Translations under genes and position numbers: made by a program | Shown: in pieces, positions 1 through 6,186 of the stretch | How the letters are laid out: each line of letters begins with the position of its first letter | Numbering within the stretch: the stretch's first letter is position 1 | From: Clostridia bacterium | Lineage (GTDB): Bacteria > Bacillota > Clostridia > Christensenellales > Borkfalkiaceae | Direction of reading: 5' to 3' | Length of the DNA stretch: 10,009 bases | Assembly (NCBI GenBank): GCA_900767195.1 | Contig: CAAFYG010000024.1 | Location: 1-10,009 of the forward strand | The notes under the pieces: generated by a model | The model's database searches: none | Seen by the model: the letters and a program-made list of their open reading frames with translations, nothing else | What the model was told of the DNA's origin: nothing

Positions 1-209
1 AACGGCGCAAGCCGCGCTTTTGCCGCCGATAAAGCTTCATCGTCGAGATCGGTGGCGATCAGCCTGCCGCCGGGACTTGTGCGCTTTAAAATCTCGTAGG
101 AATGTCCGCCGCCGCCCACCGTGCCGTCGAAGTATGTGCCGCCCTGCTTTAAAGCAAGATTTTCCATACACTCTTCGAGCATAACGGGGATATGAGAAAA
201 ATCTTTCAT
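1..209 (-). CDS. rsmH: RsmH, 16S rRNA (cytosine-N4)-methyltransferase, N-terminal part
   Basis: This is the first 69 codons of RsmH (older name MraW), the SAM-dependent enzyme that N4-methylates cytosine 1402 of 16S rRNA in the small-subunit decoding centre. The protein starts MKDFSHIPVMLEECMENL, the typical opening of the family (HIPVML), followed by the glycine-rich SAM-binding motif DGTVGGGGHS at about residues 29-38 and the acidic loop ATDLDDEAL at about 52-60. The start ATG is at 209-207, only 17 bases past the mraZ stop, with a modest purine-rich AAAGGCGG ribosome site before it. The gene is cut by the left window edge, so the insertion domain and C-terminal half are not visible. The order mraZ-rsmH is the conserved head of the division and cell wall cluster. 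Identification is secure from motifs and context. Confidence 0.95.
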   Translation of the reverse strand, partial: MKDFSHIPVMLEECMENLALKQGGTYFDGTVGGGGHSYEILKRTSPGGRLIATDLDDEALSAAKARLAP

Positions 210-226
210 CGCCGCGCCGCCTTTTA

Positions 227-658
227 CTATATACCGAGTTTTTTAAGCTCGGCGTCGTAATCGACGTTTTCGGTGACTTCGCGATATTTCTCCGCTGCCC
301 ATATTTCCAGACGTCTGCCGCGCCCAACCGTTACGATATCCTTCTTGATCCCGGCGATTTGTTTGAGTTTGGCGGGCAACGTAACGCGCCCTTGTCCGTC
401 CTCTTCGGCGGGATAAATGCTGCTGAACACCATAAGGGATACGGGACTCGCTTCGGAAACGCGCTCGTCCGCAAGAGATGAAAGCGTTTCTTCGAGTACG
501 CTGTCGGGGAAAAGGCAGATACTGCCGGAAAGTCCGCGGACGAAACTGTATGTTTTTTCGGGATACGAATCCAAGCCCTTTTTGAACTTGGCAGGTATCC
601 TGAAACGCCCTTTGTCGTCGATCTGATGTTCATACGATCCGAAGAACAACGCGTCCAT
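227..658 (-). CDS. mraZ: MraZ, transcriptional regulator of the division/cell wall cluster
   Basis: MraZ is a ring-forming DNA-binding protein of the SpoVT/AbrB-like fold that usually represses its own cluster promoter. At 143 residues it has the normal family length. The two tandem swapped-hairpin units each carry the DXXXR signature: D14-D-K-G-R18, followed by FRIPAKFKKGL, and D87-G-Q-G-R91, followed by VTLPAKLKQIAGI. The N-terminus (MDALFFGSYEHQID) is typical. The ATG at 658-656 has a strong AGGGGGT ribosome site just upstream, at about 666-672. A consensus promoter at 689-718 precedes it, and a TGGGC-N5-TGGTC repeat lies between the promoter hexamers, as expected for autorepression. The gene is followed after 17 bases by rsmH. 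Function is assigned from family knowledge; DNA binding here is inferred. Confidence 0.96.
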   Translation of the reverse strand: MDALFFGSYEHQIDDKGRFRIPAKFKKGLDSYPEKTYSFVRGLSGSICLFPDSVLEETLSSLADERVSEASPVSLMVFSSIYPAEEDGQGRVTLPAKLKQIAGIKKDIVTVGRGRRLEIWAAEKYREVTENVDYDAELKKLGI

Positions 659-688
659 AGACTTACCCCCTTTTTTGATGGTAGCTTT

Positions 689-718
689 ATTATACGACCA
701 TTATTGCCCACCTGTCAA
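689..718 (-). promoter_or_regulatory. Promoter of the mraZ-rsmH operon with MraZ-box-like repeat in the spacer
   Basis: Read on the minus strand there is a perfect TTGACA (718-713) and a perfect TATAAT (694-689), separated by 18 bases. A-rich tracts lie directly upstream (about 721-756), like an UP element. Inside the spacer is TGGGCAATAATGG (710-698), two TGG half-sites starting 10 bases apart. This matches the TGGGN-N5-TGGGN spacing of known MraZ boxes except for the last G of the second unit. A protein bound there would block RNA polymerase. Confidence 0.85.
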
Positions 719-750
719 ATATTTTTAAGAAATTTTTTTTAATTTTTTTT

Positions 751-781
751 AAAAACAGGGCAAATTAACCACTTTTGCCCC
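751..781 (-). terminator. Intrinsic terminator of murI
   Basis: On the minus strand, three bases past the murI stop, GGGCAAA (780-774) and TTTGCCC (764-758) form a perfect 7-bp stem with a 9-base loop. An outer G-T pair can extend the stem. TGTTTTT follows. The 5' arm and loop also contain GGGGCAAAAGTGG, which resembles the MraZ-box-like unit in the downstream promoter. Confidence 0.7.
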
Positions 782-783
782 TT

Positions 784-1725
784 TTACAACAAATCACTCG
801 CAAACGAATGTTCGTAAAATGTTCGATTTTTCTCTTTTCCGCTGCCGAGAAACAGTACTTTCCCGTCCGAAGACACATTTTTTTCGGATACGTCGGCAAA
901 ATTTTTCGTTTCGGGGTCAGAAGTGGTTACACGGGGATCGGCGTTTTCGTCCGCAACCTTTTCCGCCGCATTCCGCGAGGAGATTCCGGAAGATTTTTTT
1001 GCCGCCAAAGTTACGGCGAGCCGCCTTGCCAGCCCCTCTGCGCCATCGATCACGGGACAGTCGTAAAAACGGGCAATCGCCTCGCGTACGTGCGCGTAAT
1101 GCGTGCAACCTAATATAACGAAGGAAAATTTTCTTGCGGGCAATTCCGCCGTGTAAACGGCGTCCGGCGCGGCGGCAAGCGTATCTTCGATTTTCGCCGC
1201 AAGTAAATCGCACGGATACGGATAAAAATGCGCCGACGGACACAGTTTTTCCGCGCGATGCGCAAGCGAAGCAAACGCGCGGCTTTCGTATGTGGCCCGC
1301 GTGACAAGTACAAGCCCGTCGCCGCCGATTTTGCCGCCCGCAAGAAGCGGCGGATATGCTCCGAGAATCGGGAAAGCGTATTTTTTCCGCAAGGCATCGG
1401 CGCAGCAAGCCGTGGCGGTGTTGCAGGCGAGAACGAGTGCTTCGGGGGAATACGACGCCAATTCTTCCGCCGCGGAAAACACATAGCGGGAGATGATACC
1501 GGAAGGAAGATTGCCGTACGGCGCGCGATCGTTGTCGCCGTAGTAAATAAATTTTTGCGACGGAAGCATTTCGCGGCATTTAAAGAGAACGGAAAGTCCG
1601 CCCAAGCCGCTGTCGAACAGGCAGACGGCGTGCGTAAAGGGCGAGAATTTCGAACCTTTCGGGTCTGAAAAAGGTGAAAAAACGCCCTCGCGAGAAAAAT
1701 TTTCGGAATTTTCGGCGAAATTCAT
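784..1725 (-). CDS. murI: Glutamate racemase (divergent, with N-terminal extension and long linker)
   Basis: MurI interconverts L- and D-glutamate in the cytosol to supply D-Glu for peptidoglycan. The catalytic motifs are present: LFDSGLGG (D38, S39), ACNTATA with catalytic Cys101, and ILGCTHY with catalytic Cys207 and His209. YYGDNDRAPYG (61-71) is the substrate-loop motif. At 313 residues it is some 45 longer than usual. About 33 extra residues precede the first strand, and a Ser/Asn/Asp-rich stretch (about 243-287) separates the last conserved helix from the C-terminal end. The usual PLVE-type motif reads as PYPCD by eye, and the loop after the first Cys reads GAYPPL. The ATG is supported by a strong AAGGGGGT site about 6 bases upstream, and no other in-frame ATG lies before the first motif. 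No convincing own promoter was seen. The gene is divergent from rpsT and upstream of mraZ. A role as racemase is likely; another Asp/Glu racemase-family activity is possible. Confidence 0.85.
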   Translation of the reverse strand: MNFAENSENFSREGVFSPFSDPKGSKFSPFTHAVCLFDSGLGGLSVLFKCREMLPSQKFIYYGDNDRAPYGNLPSGIISRYVFSAAEELASYSPEALVLACNTATACCADALRKKYAFPILGAYPPLLAGGKIGGDGLVLVTRATYESRAFASLAHRAEKLCPSAHFYPYPCDLLAAKIEDTLAAAPDAVYTAELPARKFSFVILGCTHYAHVREAIARFYDCPVIDGAEGLARRLAVTLAAKKSSGISSRNAAEKVADENADPRVTTSDPETKNFADVSEKNVSSDGKVLFLGSGKEKNRTFYEHSFASDLL

Positions 1726-1746
1726 AAATAACCCCCTTAAAAACAG

Positions 1747-1775
1747 TTTACAAGAATTTTCTTTTATGCTAAAAT
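1747..1775 (+). promoter_or_regulatory. Promoter of rpsT
   Basis: TTTACA (1747-1752) and TAAAAT (1770-1775) are separated by 17 bases, and TGc directly before the -10 makes it an extended -10 element. The predicted transcript starts near 1782, leaving a leader of about 90 bases before rpsT. Confidence 0.75.
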
Positions 1776-1795
1776 AAACTACGATGTTCGTTTGC

Positions 1796-1824
1796 GGCGA
1801 GTTTCGTTTTTGATACGGAACGCC
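1796..1824 (+). promoter_or_regulatory. Hairpin in the rpsT 5' leader
   Basis: GGCG-AG-TTTCGT (1796-1807) pairs with ACGGAACGCC (1815-1824) around a 7-base loop. This gives a 10-bp stem with a 2-base bulge and one G-U pair. It lies in the untranslated leader, about 36 bases before the S20 ribosome site, and is not followed by a T run, so it is not a terminator. S20 is known to control its own synthesis in E. coli; use of this hairpin for that purpose is inference. Confidence 0.45.
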
Positions 1825-1871
1825 CCGACGGAATAAAAAAGAGAAAATATTTACAGAGCAAGGAGAATGAA

Positions 1872-2135
1872 ATGCCTAATATCAAATCCGCAAAAAAAAG
1901 AGTGCTTGTTGCAGAAAAGAAAGCCGCTGCGAATAAAGCGGTGAAAACGCAGATGAAAACTCAGATCAAGAAATTCCTCGCCGCAGTAGAAGCCGGCGAT
2001 AAGGAAAACGCTTCGAAAGTGTATTCCGAAACCGTTTCCGTGATCGACTCCACCGCTTCCAAAGGCGTAATTCATAAAAACTGCGCAAACAACAAGAAAT
2101 CGAAGCTTGCGAAGAAGCTTGAAGCGATGGCGTAA
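1872..2135 (+). CDS. rpsT: 30S ribosomal protein S20
   Basis: S20 is a primary 16S rRNA-binding protein of the small subunit that bridges the 5' domain and helix 44. The 87-residue product is the normal length and strongly basic. It begins MPNIKSAKKRVLVAEKKAAA and ends with the typical HKNCANNKKSKLAKKLEAM helix; the three-helix bundle pattern of Lys/Ala repeats is clear throughout. The ATG follows a near-perfect AAGGAG (1860-1865) at 6 bases. The gene stands alone, with its own promoter at 1747-1775 and terminator at 2180-2208, and is divergent from murI. No partner gene such as holA or lepA is next to it here. Confidence 0.97.
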   Translation: MPNIKSAKKRVLVAEKKAAANKAVKTQMKTQIKKFLAAVEAGDKENASKVYSETVSVIDSTASKGVIHKNCANNKKSKLAKKLEAMA

Positions 2136-2179
2136 CCGGAAGCCTTTCCGCTTTTAAAAATACAGCTATATAAAATATG

Positions 2180-2208
2180 CGGTTCTGCCGATCGGTAGAA
2201 CCGTTTTT
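2180..2208 (+). terminator. Intrinsic terminator of rpsT
   Basis: CGGTTCTGCC (2180-2189) pairs with GGTAGAACCG (2194-2203) over a GATC loop. The stem is 10 bp with one G-U pair, followed by five T at 2204-2208. It lies 44 bases past the rpsT stop. Confidence 0.92.
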
Positions 2209-2328
2209 GCGTGTAAAAAAACGGATACAGTTTCCACCGCTGTTTCTCTTGTTTTTTTCCGTAAAAACAGGCAAAAAAATCTTTTGGAAAAAAATTTTAA
2301 AAATATCGCAAAAATGCCCTTCAAACGA

Positions 2329-2357
2329 TTGACAAACACAAAAAAAAATCTTATAAT
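2329..2357 (+). promoter_or_regulatory. Promoter of the regulator-potABCD operon
   Basis: Perfect TTGACA (2329-2334), 17-base A-rich spacer and perfect TATAAT (2352-2357). The region upstream (about 2263-2315) is rich in A and T tracts. The rest of the gap between rpsT and the regulator (2209-2328) holds nothing else I can support. The predicted start is near 2364, directly before the tandem palindromes. Confidence 0.9.
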
Positions 2358-2367
2358 CTTTTTCGTT

Positions 2368-2407
2368 GGTTTATTTTAACTAAACTTTCGGTTTATTATT
2401 ACAAACC
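2368..2407 (+). promoter_or_regulatory. Tandem palindromic sites, candidate operator of the XRE/cupin regulator
   Basis: Two similar palindromes follow the start site. The first is GTTTA-N7-TAAAC (2369-2385) and the second is GGTTT-N8-AAACC (2390-2407). Both begin GGTTTATT, and their starts are 22 bases apart, which is two helical turns. Their position at and just after the transcription start would suit repression by the regulator encoded 33 bases further on. That link is inferred from position and symmetry only. Confidence 0.5.
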
Positions 2408-2439
2408 TTCGCTACAACATCGGAAAGGGGCGGAAAAAT

Positions 2440-2973
2440 ATGGATCTCGGCGAAAAAATCAAACAGATGCGGCATCAGAAAAATTTAACGCAGGAAGAGC
2501 TTGCGAACAGATGCGAACTGACGAAAGGATATATTTCTCAGCTGGAAAACAACCTGAACAGCCCTTCGATCGCCACACTTACCGATATTCTTTCCGCGCT
2601 CGGCAGCTCGCTCGCCGAATTTTTCAAAGAAGAAAAAGACGAAAAAGTAGTTTTTTCCAAAGAAGAATTTATAGAAAAGGACGAAGGCGGCGTACTTTTC
2701 AGGTGGCTGATCCCCAACGCGCAGAAAAACATGATGGAACCCGTATTTTTAGAGCTGGCGGAAGGCGTTTCCACCGCCGAAGACTTCCCCCATGAGGGCG
2801 AAGAATTCGGGTTTGTGACGGAAGGAAAAATCAAAATCCGGCTCGGCAAAAAAGAGTACCTATGCAAAAAAGGCGAAGCTTTCTATTATTCGGCTTCCCT
2901 CCCCCACACAATTTTTAATTGCGGAAAAACCACCGCGAAATTTTTGTGGATTTCCACTCCCCCTAATTTTTAA
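2440..2973 (+). CDS. XRE-family HTH regulator with C-terminal cupin sensor domain (PuuR-like)
   Basis: A two-domain transcription factor, 177 residues. Residues about 5-61 form an XRE helix-turn-helix (LGEKIKQMRHQKNLTQEELA, then CELTKGYISQLENN as the recognition region). Residues about 99-175 form a small cupin barrel, with the PHEGEEFGFVTEGKIKIRLG strand pair and the second motif KKGEAFYYSASLPHTIFNCG. Retained potential metal or ligand residues are His118, Glu121/122 and His156. The architecture matches PuuR-like regulators that sense polyamines or related small molecules. It is the first gene of the operon, with potA 36 bases downstream, so it very likely controls polyamine uptake and its own synthesis. 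The ATG has an AAAGGGG site 9 bases upstream. The ligand is not shown by the sequence. Calling it a polyamine sensor rests on context. Confidence 0.85.
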   Translation: MDLGEKIKQMRHQKNLTQEELANRCELTKGYISQLENNLNSPSIATLTDILSALGSSLAEFFKEEKDEKVVFSKEEFIEKDEGGVLFRWLIPNAQKNMMEPVFLELAEGVSTAEDFPHEGEEFGFVTEGKIKIRLGKKEYLCKKGEAFYYSASLPHTIFNCGKTTAKFLWISTPPNF

Positions 2974-2977
2974 TCGC

Positions 2978-2990
2978 GGGGCGTTGCCCC
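2978..2990 (+). other. Short GC hairpin between the regulator gene and potA
   Basis: GGGGC-GTT-GCCCC is a perfect 5-bp inverted repeat with a 3-base loop. It starts 4 bases past the regulator stop and ends 4 bases before the potA ribosome site (GGAG, 2995-2998). No T run follows, so it is not a terminator. It could protect or stop mRNA decay and so set the ratio of regulator to transporter message. This is inference. Confidence 0.4.
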
Positions 2991-3009
2991 ATCCGGAGAA
3001 TTACTTACC

Positions 3010-4521
3010 ATGGACAAAAACACGAACAAAATCATAGAGCTTGTCGGCGTATCGAAATCTTACGACGGCACAACGATTATCGATAATATCAATTTTTATG
3101 TGCGCAAAGGCGAATTCGTAACGCTGCTCGGTCCTTCGGGATGCGGCAAAACAACTACTCTTCGCATGATCGCAGGATTTGAAATGCCCGACGAAGGAAA
3201 AATTCTTTTGAACGGCACGGATATTTCCATGTTGCCGCCGAACAAGCGCCCCGTGAACACGGTATTTCAGAAATACGCGTTGTTCCCGCACCTCAACGTA
3301 TTCGACAACGTGGCGTTCGGCTTGAAATTGAAACGCGTGGAAACGACTTACGCGGATAAAAACGGCGAAACAAAAACCAAACTCGCGCCACTTACAAAAG
3401 AAGAAATTAAAGAAAAAGTAAGAAACGCGCTGGACGTGGTGGATCTTACCGGTTTCGAAAAACGATCGATTTCCACGCTTTCCGGCGGACAGCAGCAACG
3501 TATCGCCATCGCGCGCGCCATTATTAACGAGCCTGAAATTCTACTGCTCGACGAGCCGCTCGGCGCGCTCGATCTGAAGATGCGCAAGGAAATGCAGCTC
3601 GAACTCAAAGCCATGCACAAAAAGCTCGGCATCACGTTTATTTACGTAACGCACGATCAGGAAGAGGCTCTTACGATGTCCGATACGATTATCGTAATGT
3701 CCGACGGGTACATTCAGCAAATCGGTACGCCCGAGGATATATACAACGAGCCGAAAAACGCGTTCGTGGCAGACTTTATCGGCGAAAGCAATATTTTCAC
3801 GGGCGTGATGCCGGCGGATAACCTTGTGCGCTTCTGCGGCAAAGCGTTCCCCTGCGAAGACGGCGGTTTTGAAAAAGACGAGCCGGTGGACGCTGTGGTG
3901 CGCCCCGAAGACGTGAAACTTGTATCCCCCGCAGACGGACAACTGAAAGGAAAAGTGACTTCCGTGATTTTCAAGGGCATACACTATCAGATTTTAGTGC
4001 AGTGCGGAAGATACGAAATCGAAGTGCGTAGCACCGCCGCGCCGGAAGTCGGCGCAAACGTGGGCTTAAAAATCGAGCCTGACGGCATTCACGTGATGAA
4101 GAAGGTATTCCGCGTGAATCGTTTCTCCGGTGTGATCACAAAGAAAAATACCGTGGAATTCGGCGACGGCGAATTCGAATGCGACGTGACGCAGCTTTAC
4201 AAAGGCTCGCATCTCGATGAAGAAGGCTACCTCATCACGGCAAAAGGCGAAAAGCTCGATTTAACGGGCGTGGAAGTGAACGTGGAAGTCGGCTTGCACG
4301 ATATAACGATGAGCGACGATCCCGAAGAAGGCGGCGCGTGCGGACATATTATTTCGCTGATTTATAAAAGCGAATACTACCGCTACATCGTGCGCACGGA
4401 AAACGAAGAAGATTACGTGCTTGCGTGCGAAGATCTCTGGAACGAAAACGACTTTGTTTCGCTTGTGATTCCGAAAGATAAAATCAAGCTTACCCTGAAA
4501 ACGGCGGAGGAAAAGTTGTAA
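3010..4521 (+). CDS. potA: PotA, spermidine/putrescine ABC transporter ATPase with extended, duplicated C-terminal region
   Basis: This is the ATPase that powers polyamine import at the inner face of the membrane. The nucleotide-binding domain is complete: Walker A GPSGCGKT (41-48), Q-loop Gln87, signature LSGGQQQR (157-164), Walker B ILLLDE (177-182) and switch His215 in THDQEEAL. A Lys/Glu-rich insertion of about 20 residues (109-130) follows the Q-loop. The first TOBE-type domain spans about 292-363. At 503 residues it is some 130-150 longer than usual PotA. The surplus (about 370-497) looks like a second copy of the 261-363 region: NIFTGV matches NRFSGV, and GKVTSVIFKGIHYQ matches GHIISLIYKSEYYR. 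The ATG has GGAG 11 bases upstream, and the stop overlaps the potB start by one base (TAATG). The transport role is secure from the operon; exact substrate preference is not. Confidence 0.93.
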   Translation: MDKNTNKIIELVGVSKSYDGTTIIDNINFYVRKGEFVTLLGPSGCGKTTTLRMIAGFEMPDEGKILLNGTDISMLPPNKRPVNTVFQKYALFPHLNVFDNVAFGLKLKRVETTYADKNGETKTKLAPLTKEEIKEKVRNALDVVDLTGFEKRSISTLSGGQQQRIAIARAIINEPEILLLDEPLGALDLKMRKEMQLELKAMHKKLGITFIYVTHDQEEALTMSDTIIVMSDGYIQQIGTPEDIYNEPKNAFVADFIGESNIFTGVMPADNLVRFCGKAFPCEDGGFEKDEPVDAVVRPEDVKLVSPADGQLKGKVTSVIFKGIHYQILVQCGRYEIEVRSTAAPEVGANVGLKIEPDGIHVMKKVFRVNRFSGVITKKNTVEFGDGEFECDVTQLYKGSHLDEEGYLITAKGEKLDLTGVEVNVEVGLHDITMSDDPEEGGACGHIISLIYKSEYYRYIVRTENEEDYVLACEDLWNENDFVSLVIPKDKIKLTLKTAEEKL

Positions 4522-5333
4522 TGAAAAAAATACGCTTTTCGAGAAGTTGGCTGGCGATTCCCTACGCGCTGTTTCTGGCGGTGTTCGTGATCGTTCCCCT
4601 CTTCTTCGTATTGTATTACGCTTTCCGCGACGACGTGACGGGAAAACTGACGTTTGGAAATTTCAAAACGTTTTTCTCTTCTTCCGTCAACTGGAAAGTG
4701 GCGGGCAGAAGCCTTCTGATTGCGGCTTTGAGTACGGCGCTTTGCCTTTTGATCGCCTACCCCGTGGCATATATTATCGCGCGGAGTAAAATGAAAAACA
4801 AATCGACAATTCTGCTTATATTCATCGTGCCGATGTGGGTGAATTTCGTGCTGCGAATCAATGCGTTGAAAGAGCTTTTAAGTTGGATGGGATTGATCAA
4901 TAAATCATCTGGCTGGGACATTTTCAACACGGTACTCGGCATGGTGTACGATTTTCTGCCGTTTATGATTCTGCCGATATACACCACGATTTTAAAAATC
5001 GATAAAAGCTATCCGGAAGCCGCTCGCGATCTCGGCGCGAACAACGCGGAAGTGTTTTTTCGCATAACGCTTCCCCTTTCGAAACCAGGCATTTTAAGCG
5101 GCATCTCGATGGTGTTTCTGCCTTCGATGACAAACTACGTGGTATCCAACTGGATGACGAACAACAAAGTGACGATCATCGGCGGTTTTATCGACTTTGC
5201 GTTTTTAAACGACAGTTGGGGACGCGGCAGCGTAACGGCGATCGTGCTGCTCGTTTTGATGTTCCTCTTTACATGGCTTACCGGAGGCTTTAAAGAAGAG
5301 AACGGTACGGCGAAAGGCAAAGCTCTTTGGTGA
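4521..5333 (+). CDS. potB: PotB, polyamine ABC transporter permease
   Basis: One of the two membrane subunits that form the polyamine channel. The 270-residue product has about six hydrophobic segments (near 11-34, 64-87, 97-117, 134-157, 190-211 and 236-256). It carries the cytoplasmic EAA loop that docks on the ATPase, YPEAARDLGANNAEVFFRI then TLPLSKPGI (about 164-191). Its length is close to other PotB proteins, and the short N-terminal charged stretch (MKKIRFSR) precedes the first membrane helix. The ATG overlaps the last base of the potA stop and has GGAGG (4506-4510) 10 bases upstream, inside potA, so translation is probably coupled. PotB rather than PotC is assigned from gene order and the N-terminal WLAIPYALFLAVFVIVPLF pattern. 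Confidence 0.93.
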   Translation: MKKIRFSRSWLAIPYALFLAVFVIVPLFFVLYYAFRDDVTGKLTFGNFKTFFSSSVNWKVAGRSLLIAALSTALCLLIAYPVAYIIARSKMKNKSTILLIFIVPMWVNFVLRINALKELLSWMGLINKSSGWDIFNTVLGMVYDFLPFMILPIYTTILKIDKSYPEAARDLGANNAEVFFRITLPLSKPGILSGISMVFLPSMTNYVVSNWMTNNKVTIIGGFIDFAFLNDSWGRGSVTAIVLLVLMFLFTWLTGGFKEENGTAKGKALW

Positions 5334-5344
5334 GGTGAACGCAA

Positions 5345-6181
5345 ATGAAAACGAAAAATAAAATCGGAAAAATTTTAAAAATCCTTTTTATCTTGCTGAT
5401 CGTAGCGTTTATCTACGCGCCCATCGTTCTTTTAACGATTTATTCGTTTAACGAAAGCACTTCGATTAAAACCTGGACGGGTTTTTCGATGAAGCATTAC
5501 GAATATTTTTTCAACTTCTCGAACGATCCCTTGCCCACGGTACTGAAAACGCTACTGCTTGCGGCGGTGGTAGCCACCCTTTCCACGATTTTAGGCACGG
5601 CAGGCGCAATCGGTATTTTCTATTCGAAGAAAAAATCTTCCGCCGCGCTTTCCGCCGTAAATCGTATCCCCGTGATCAACGCAGACGTGGTGACGGCGAT
5701 TTCGTTCGTATTGCTTGTGGTTGCCTTGAATATCGATAAATCCACATATATCCCCCTCGTGGTGGGGCAGATGGTGCTTTGCACGCCGTTTGTGGTGCTT
5801 TCGGTGATTCCGAAGCTCAAACAAATGGATAACAGCTTATACGAAGCCGCGCTCGATCTTGGCGCAACGCCGAAAAAAGCATTGTTTTCGGTGATTATTC
5901 CGCAGATTTTACCGGGAATTATTTCGGGATTTCTGCTTGCGATCACTCTTTCGCTGGACGATTACGTGATTGCGGCGTATACAAAGCCCGATACTTTCCA
6001 CACAATCAGCACTCATATTTATTCGCTTACGAAAGGTAAAAAAGCTCCCGTGATCAAGGCTTCTTACCGCGCGTTTACGGCGGTGGTGTTTCTTCTGATC
6101 CTGATCGCGGTAGTGGCAGCGAATATCATGGCAGCTAAAAAATCAAAAAAATCCGATACTATTATTACGAAAGGAGTATAA
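5345..6181 (+). CDS. potC: PotC, polyamine ABC transporter permease
   Basis: Second membrane subunit of the polyamine importer, 278 residues. Its N-terminal segment KILFILLIVAFIYAPIVLL is followed by the family sequence TIYSFNES. The EAA docking loop is YEAALDLGATPKKALFSVI at about 166-184. The downstream SLDDYVIAAYT segment (about 203-213) is a PotC hallmark that differs from PotB. About six membrane segments are visible, with a basic C-terminal tail (AAKKSKKSD). It starts 11 bases after the potB stop, using GAGGTGA (5332-5338), which overlaps that stop. Five bases separate its own stop from potD, and the potD ribosome site lies in its last codons. The whole set reads as one tightly coupled transcript. 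Confidence 0.94.
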   Translation: MKTKNKIGKILKILFILLIVAFIYAPIVLLTIYSFNESTSIKTWTGFSMKHYEYFFNFSNDPLPTVLKTLLLAAVVATLSTILGTAGAIGIFYSKKKSSAALSAVNRIPVINADVVTAISFVLLVVALNIDKSTYIPLVVGQMVLCTPFVVLSVIPKLKQMDNSLYEAALDLGATPKKALFSVIIPQILPGIISGFLLAITLSLDDYVIAAYTKPDTFHTISTHIYSLTKGKKAPVIKASYRAFTAVVFLLILIAVVAANIMAAKKSKKSDTIITKGV

Positions 6182-6186
6182 AAACT

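Noticed and set aside
917..1579. A 220-codon minus-strand frame inside murI in another phase.
   Set aside because: Extremely Arg- and Cys-rich low-quality translation, fully covered by murI, which has intact catalytic motifs.
1726..1790. Search for a murI promoter on the minus strand in the murI-rpsT gap.
   Set aside because: Only weak hexamers (TTTTAG and TAAACT) were found, too far from consensus to report as a feature.
1784..1813. A 9-codon open frame in the rpsT leader.
   Set aside because: No ribosome site, it starts almost at the predicted transcript end, and its composition gives no hint of regulation by translation.
2219..2263. A possible minus-strand hairpin with ACGGA/TCCGT arms followed by a T run, between rpsT and the regulator gene.
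   Set aside because: The arms are only 5 bp with a large loop, and no minus-strand gene ends there; AT-rich DNA gives such matches by chance.
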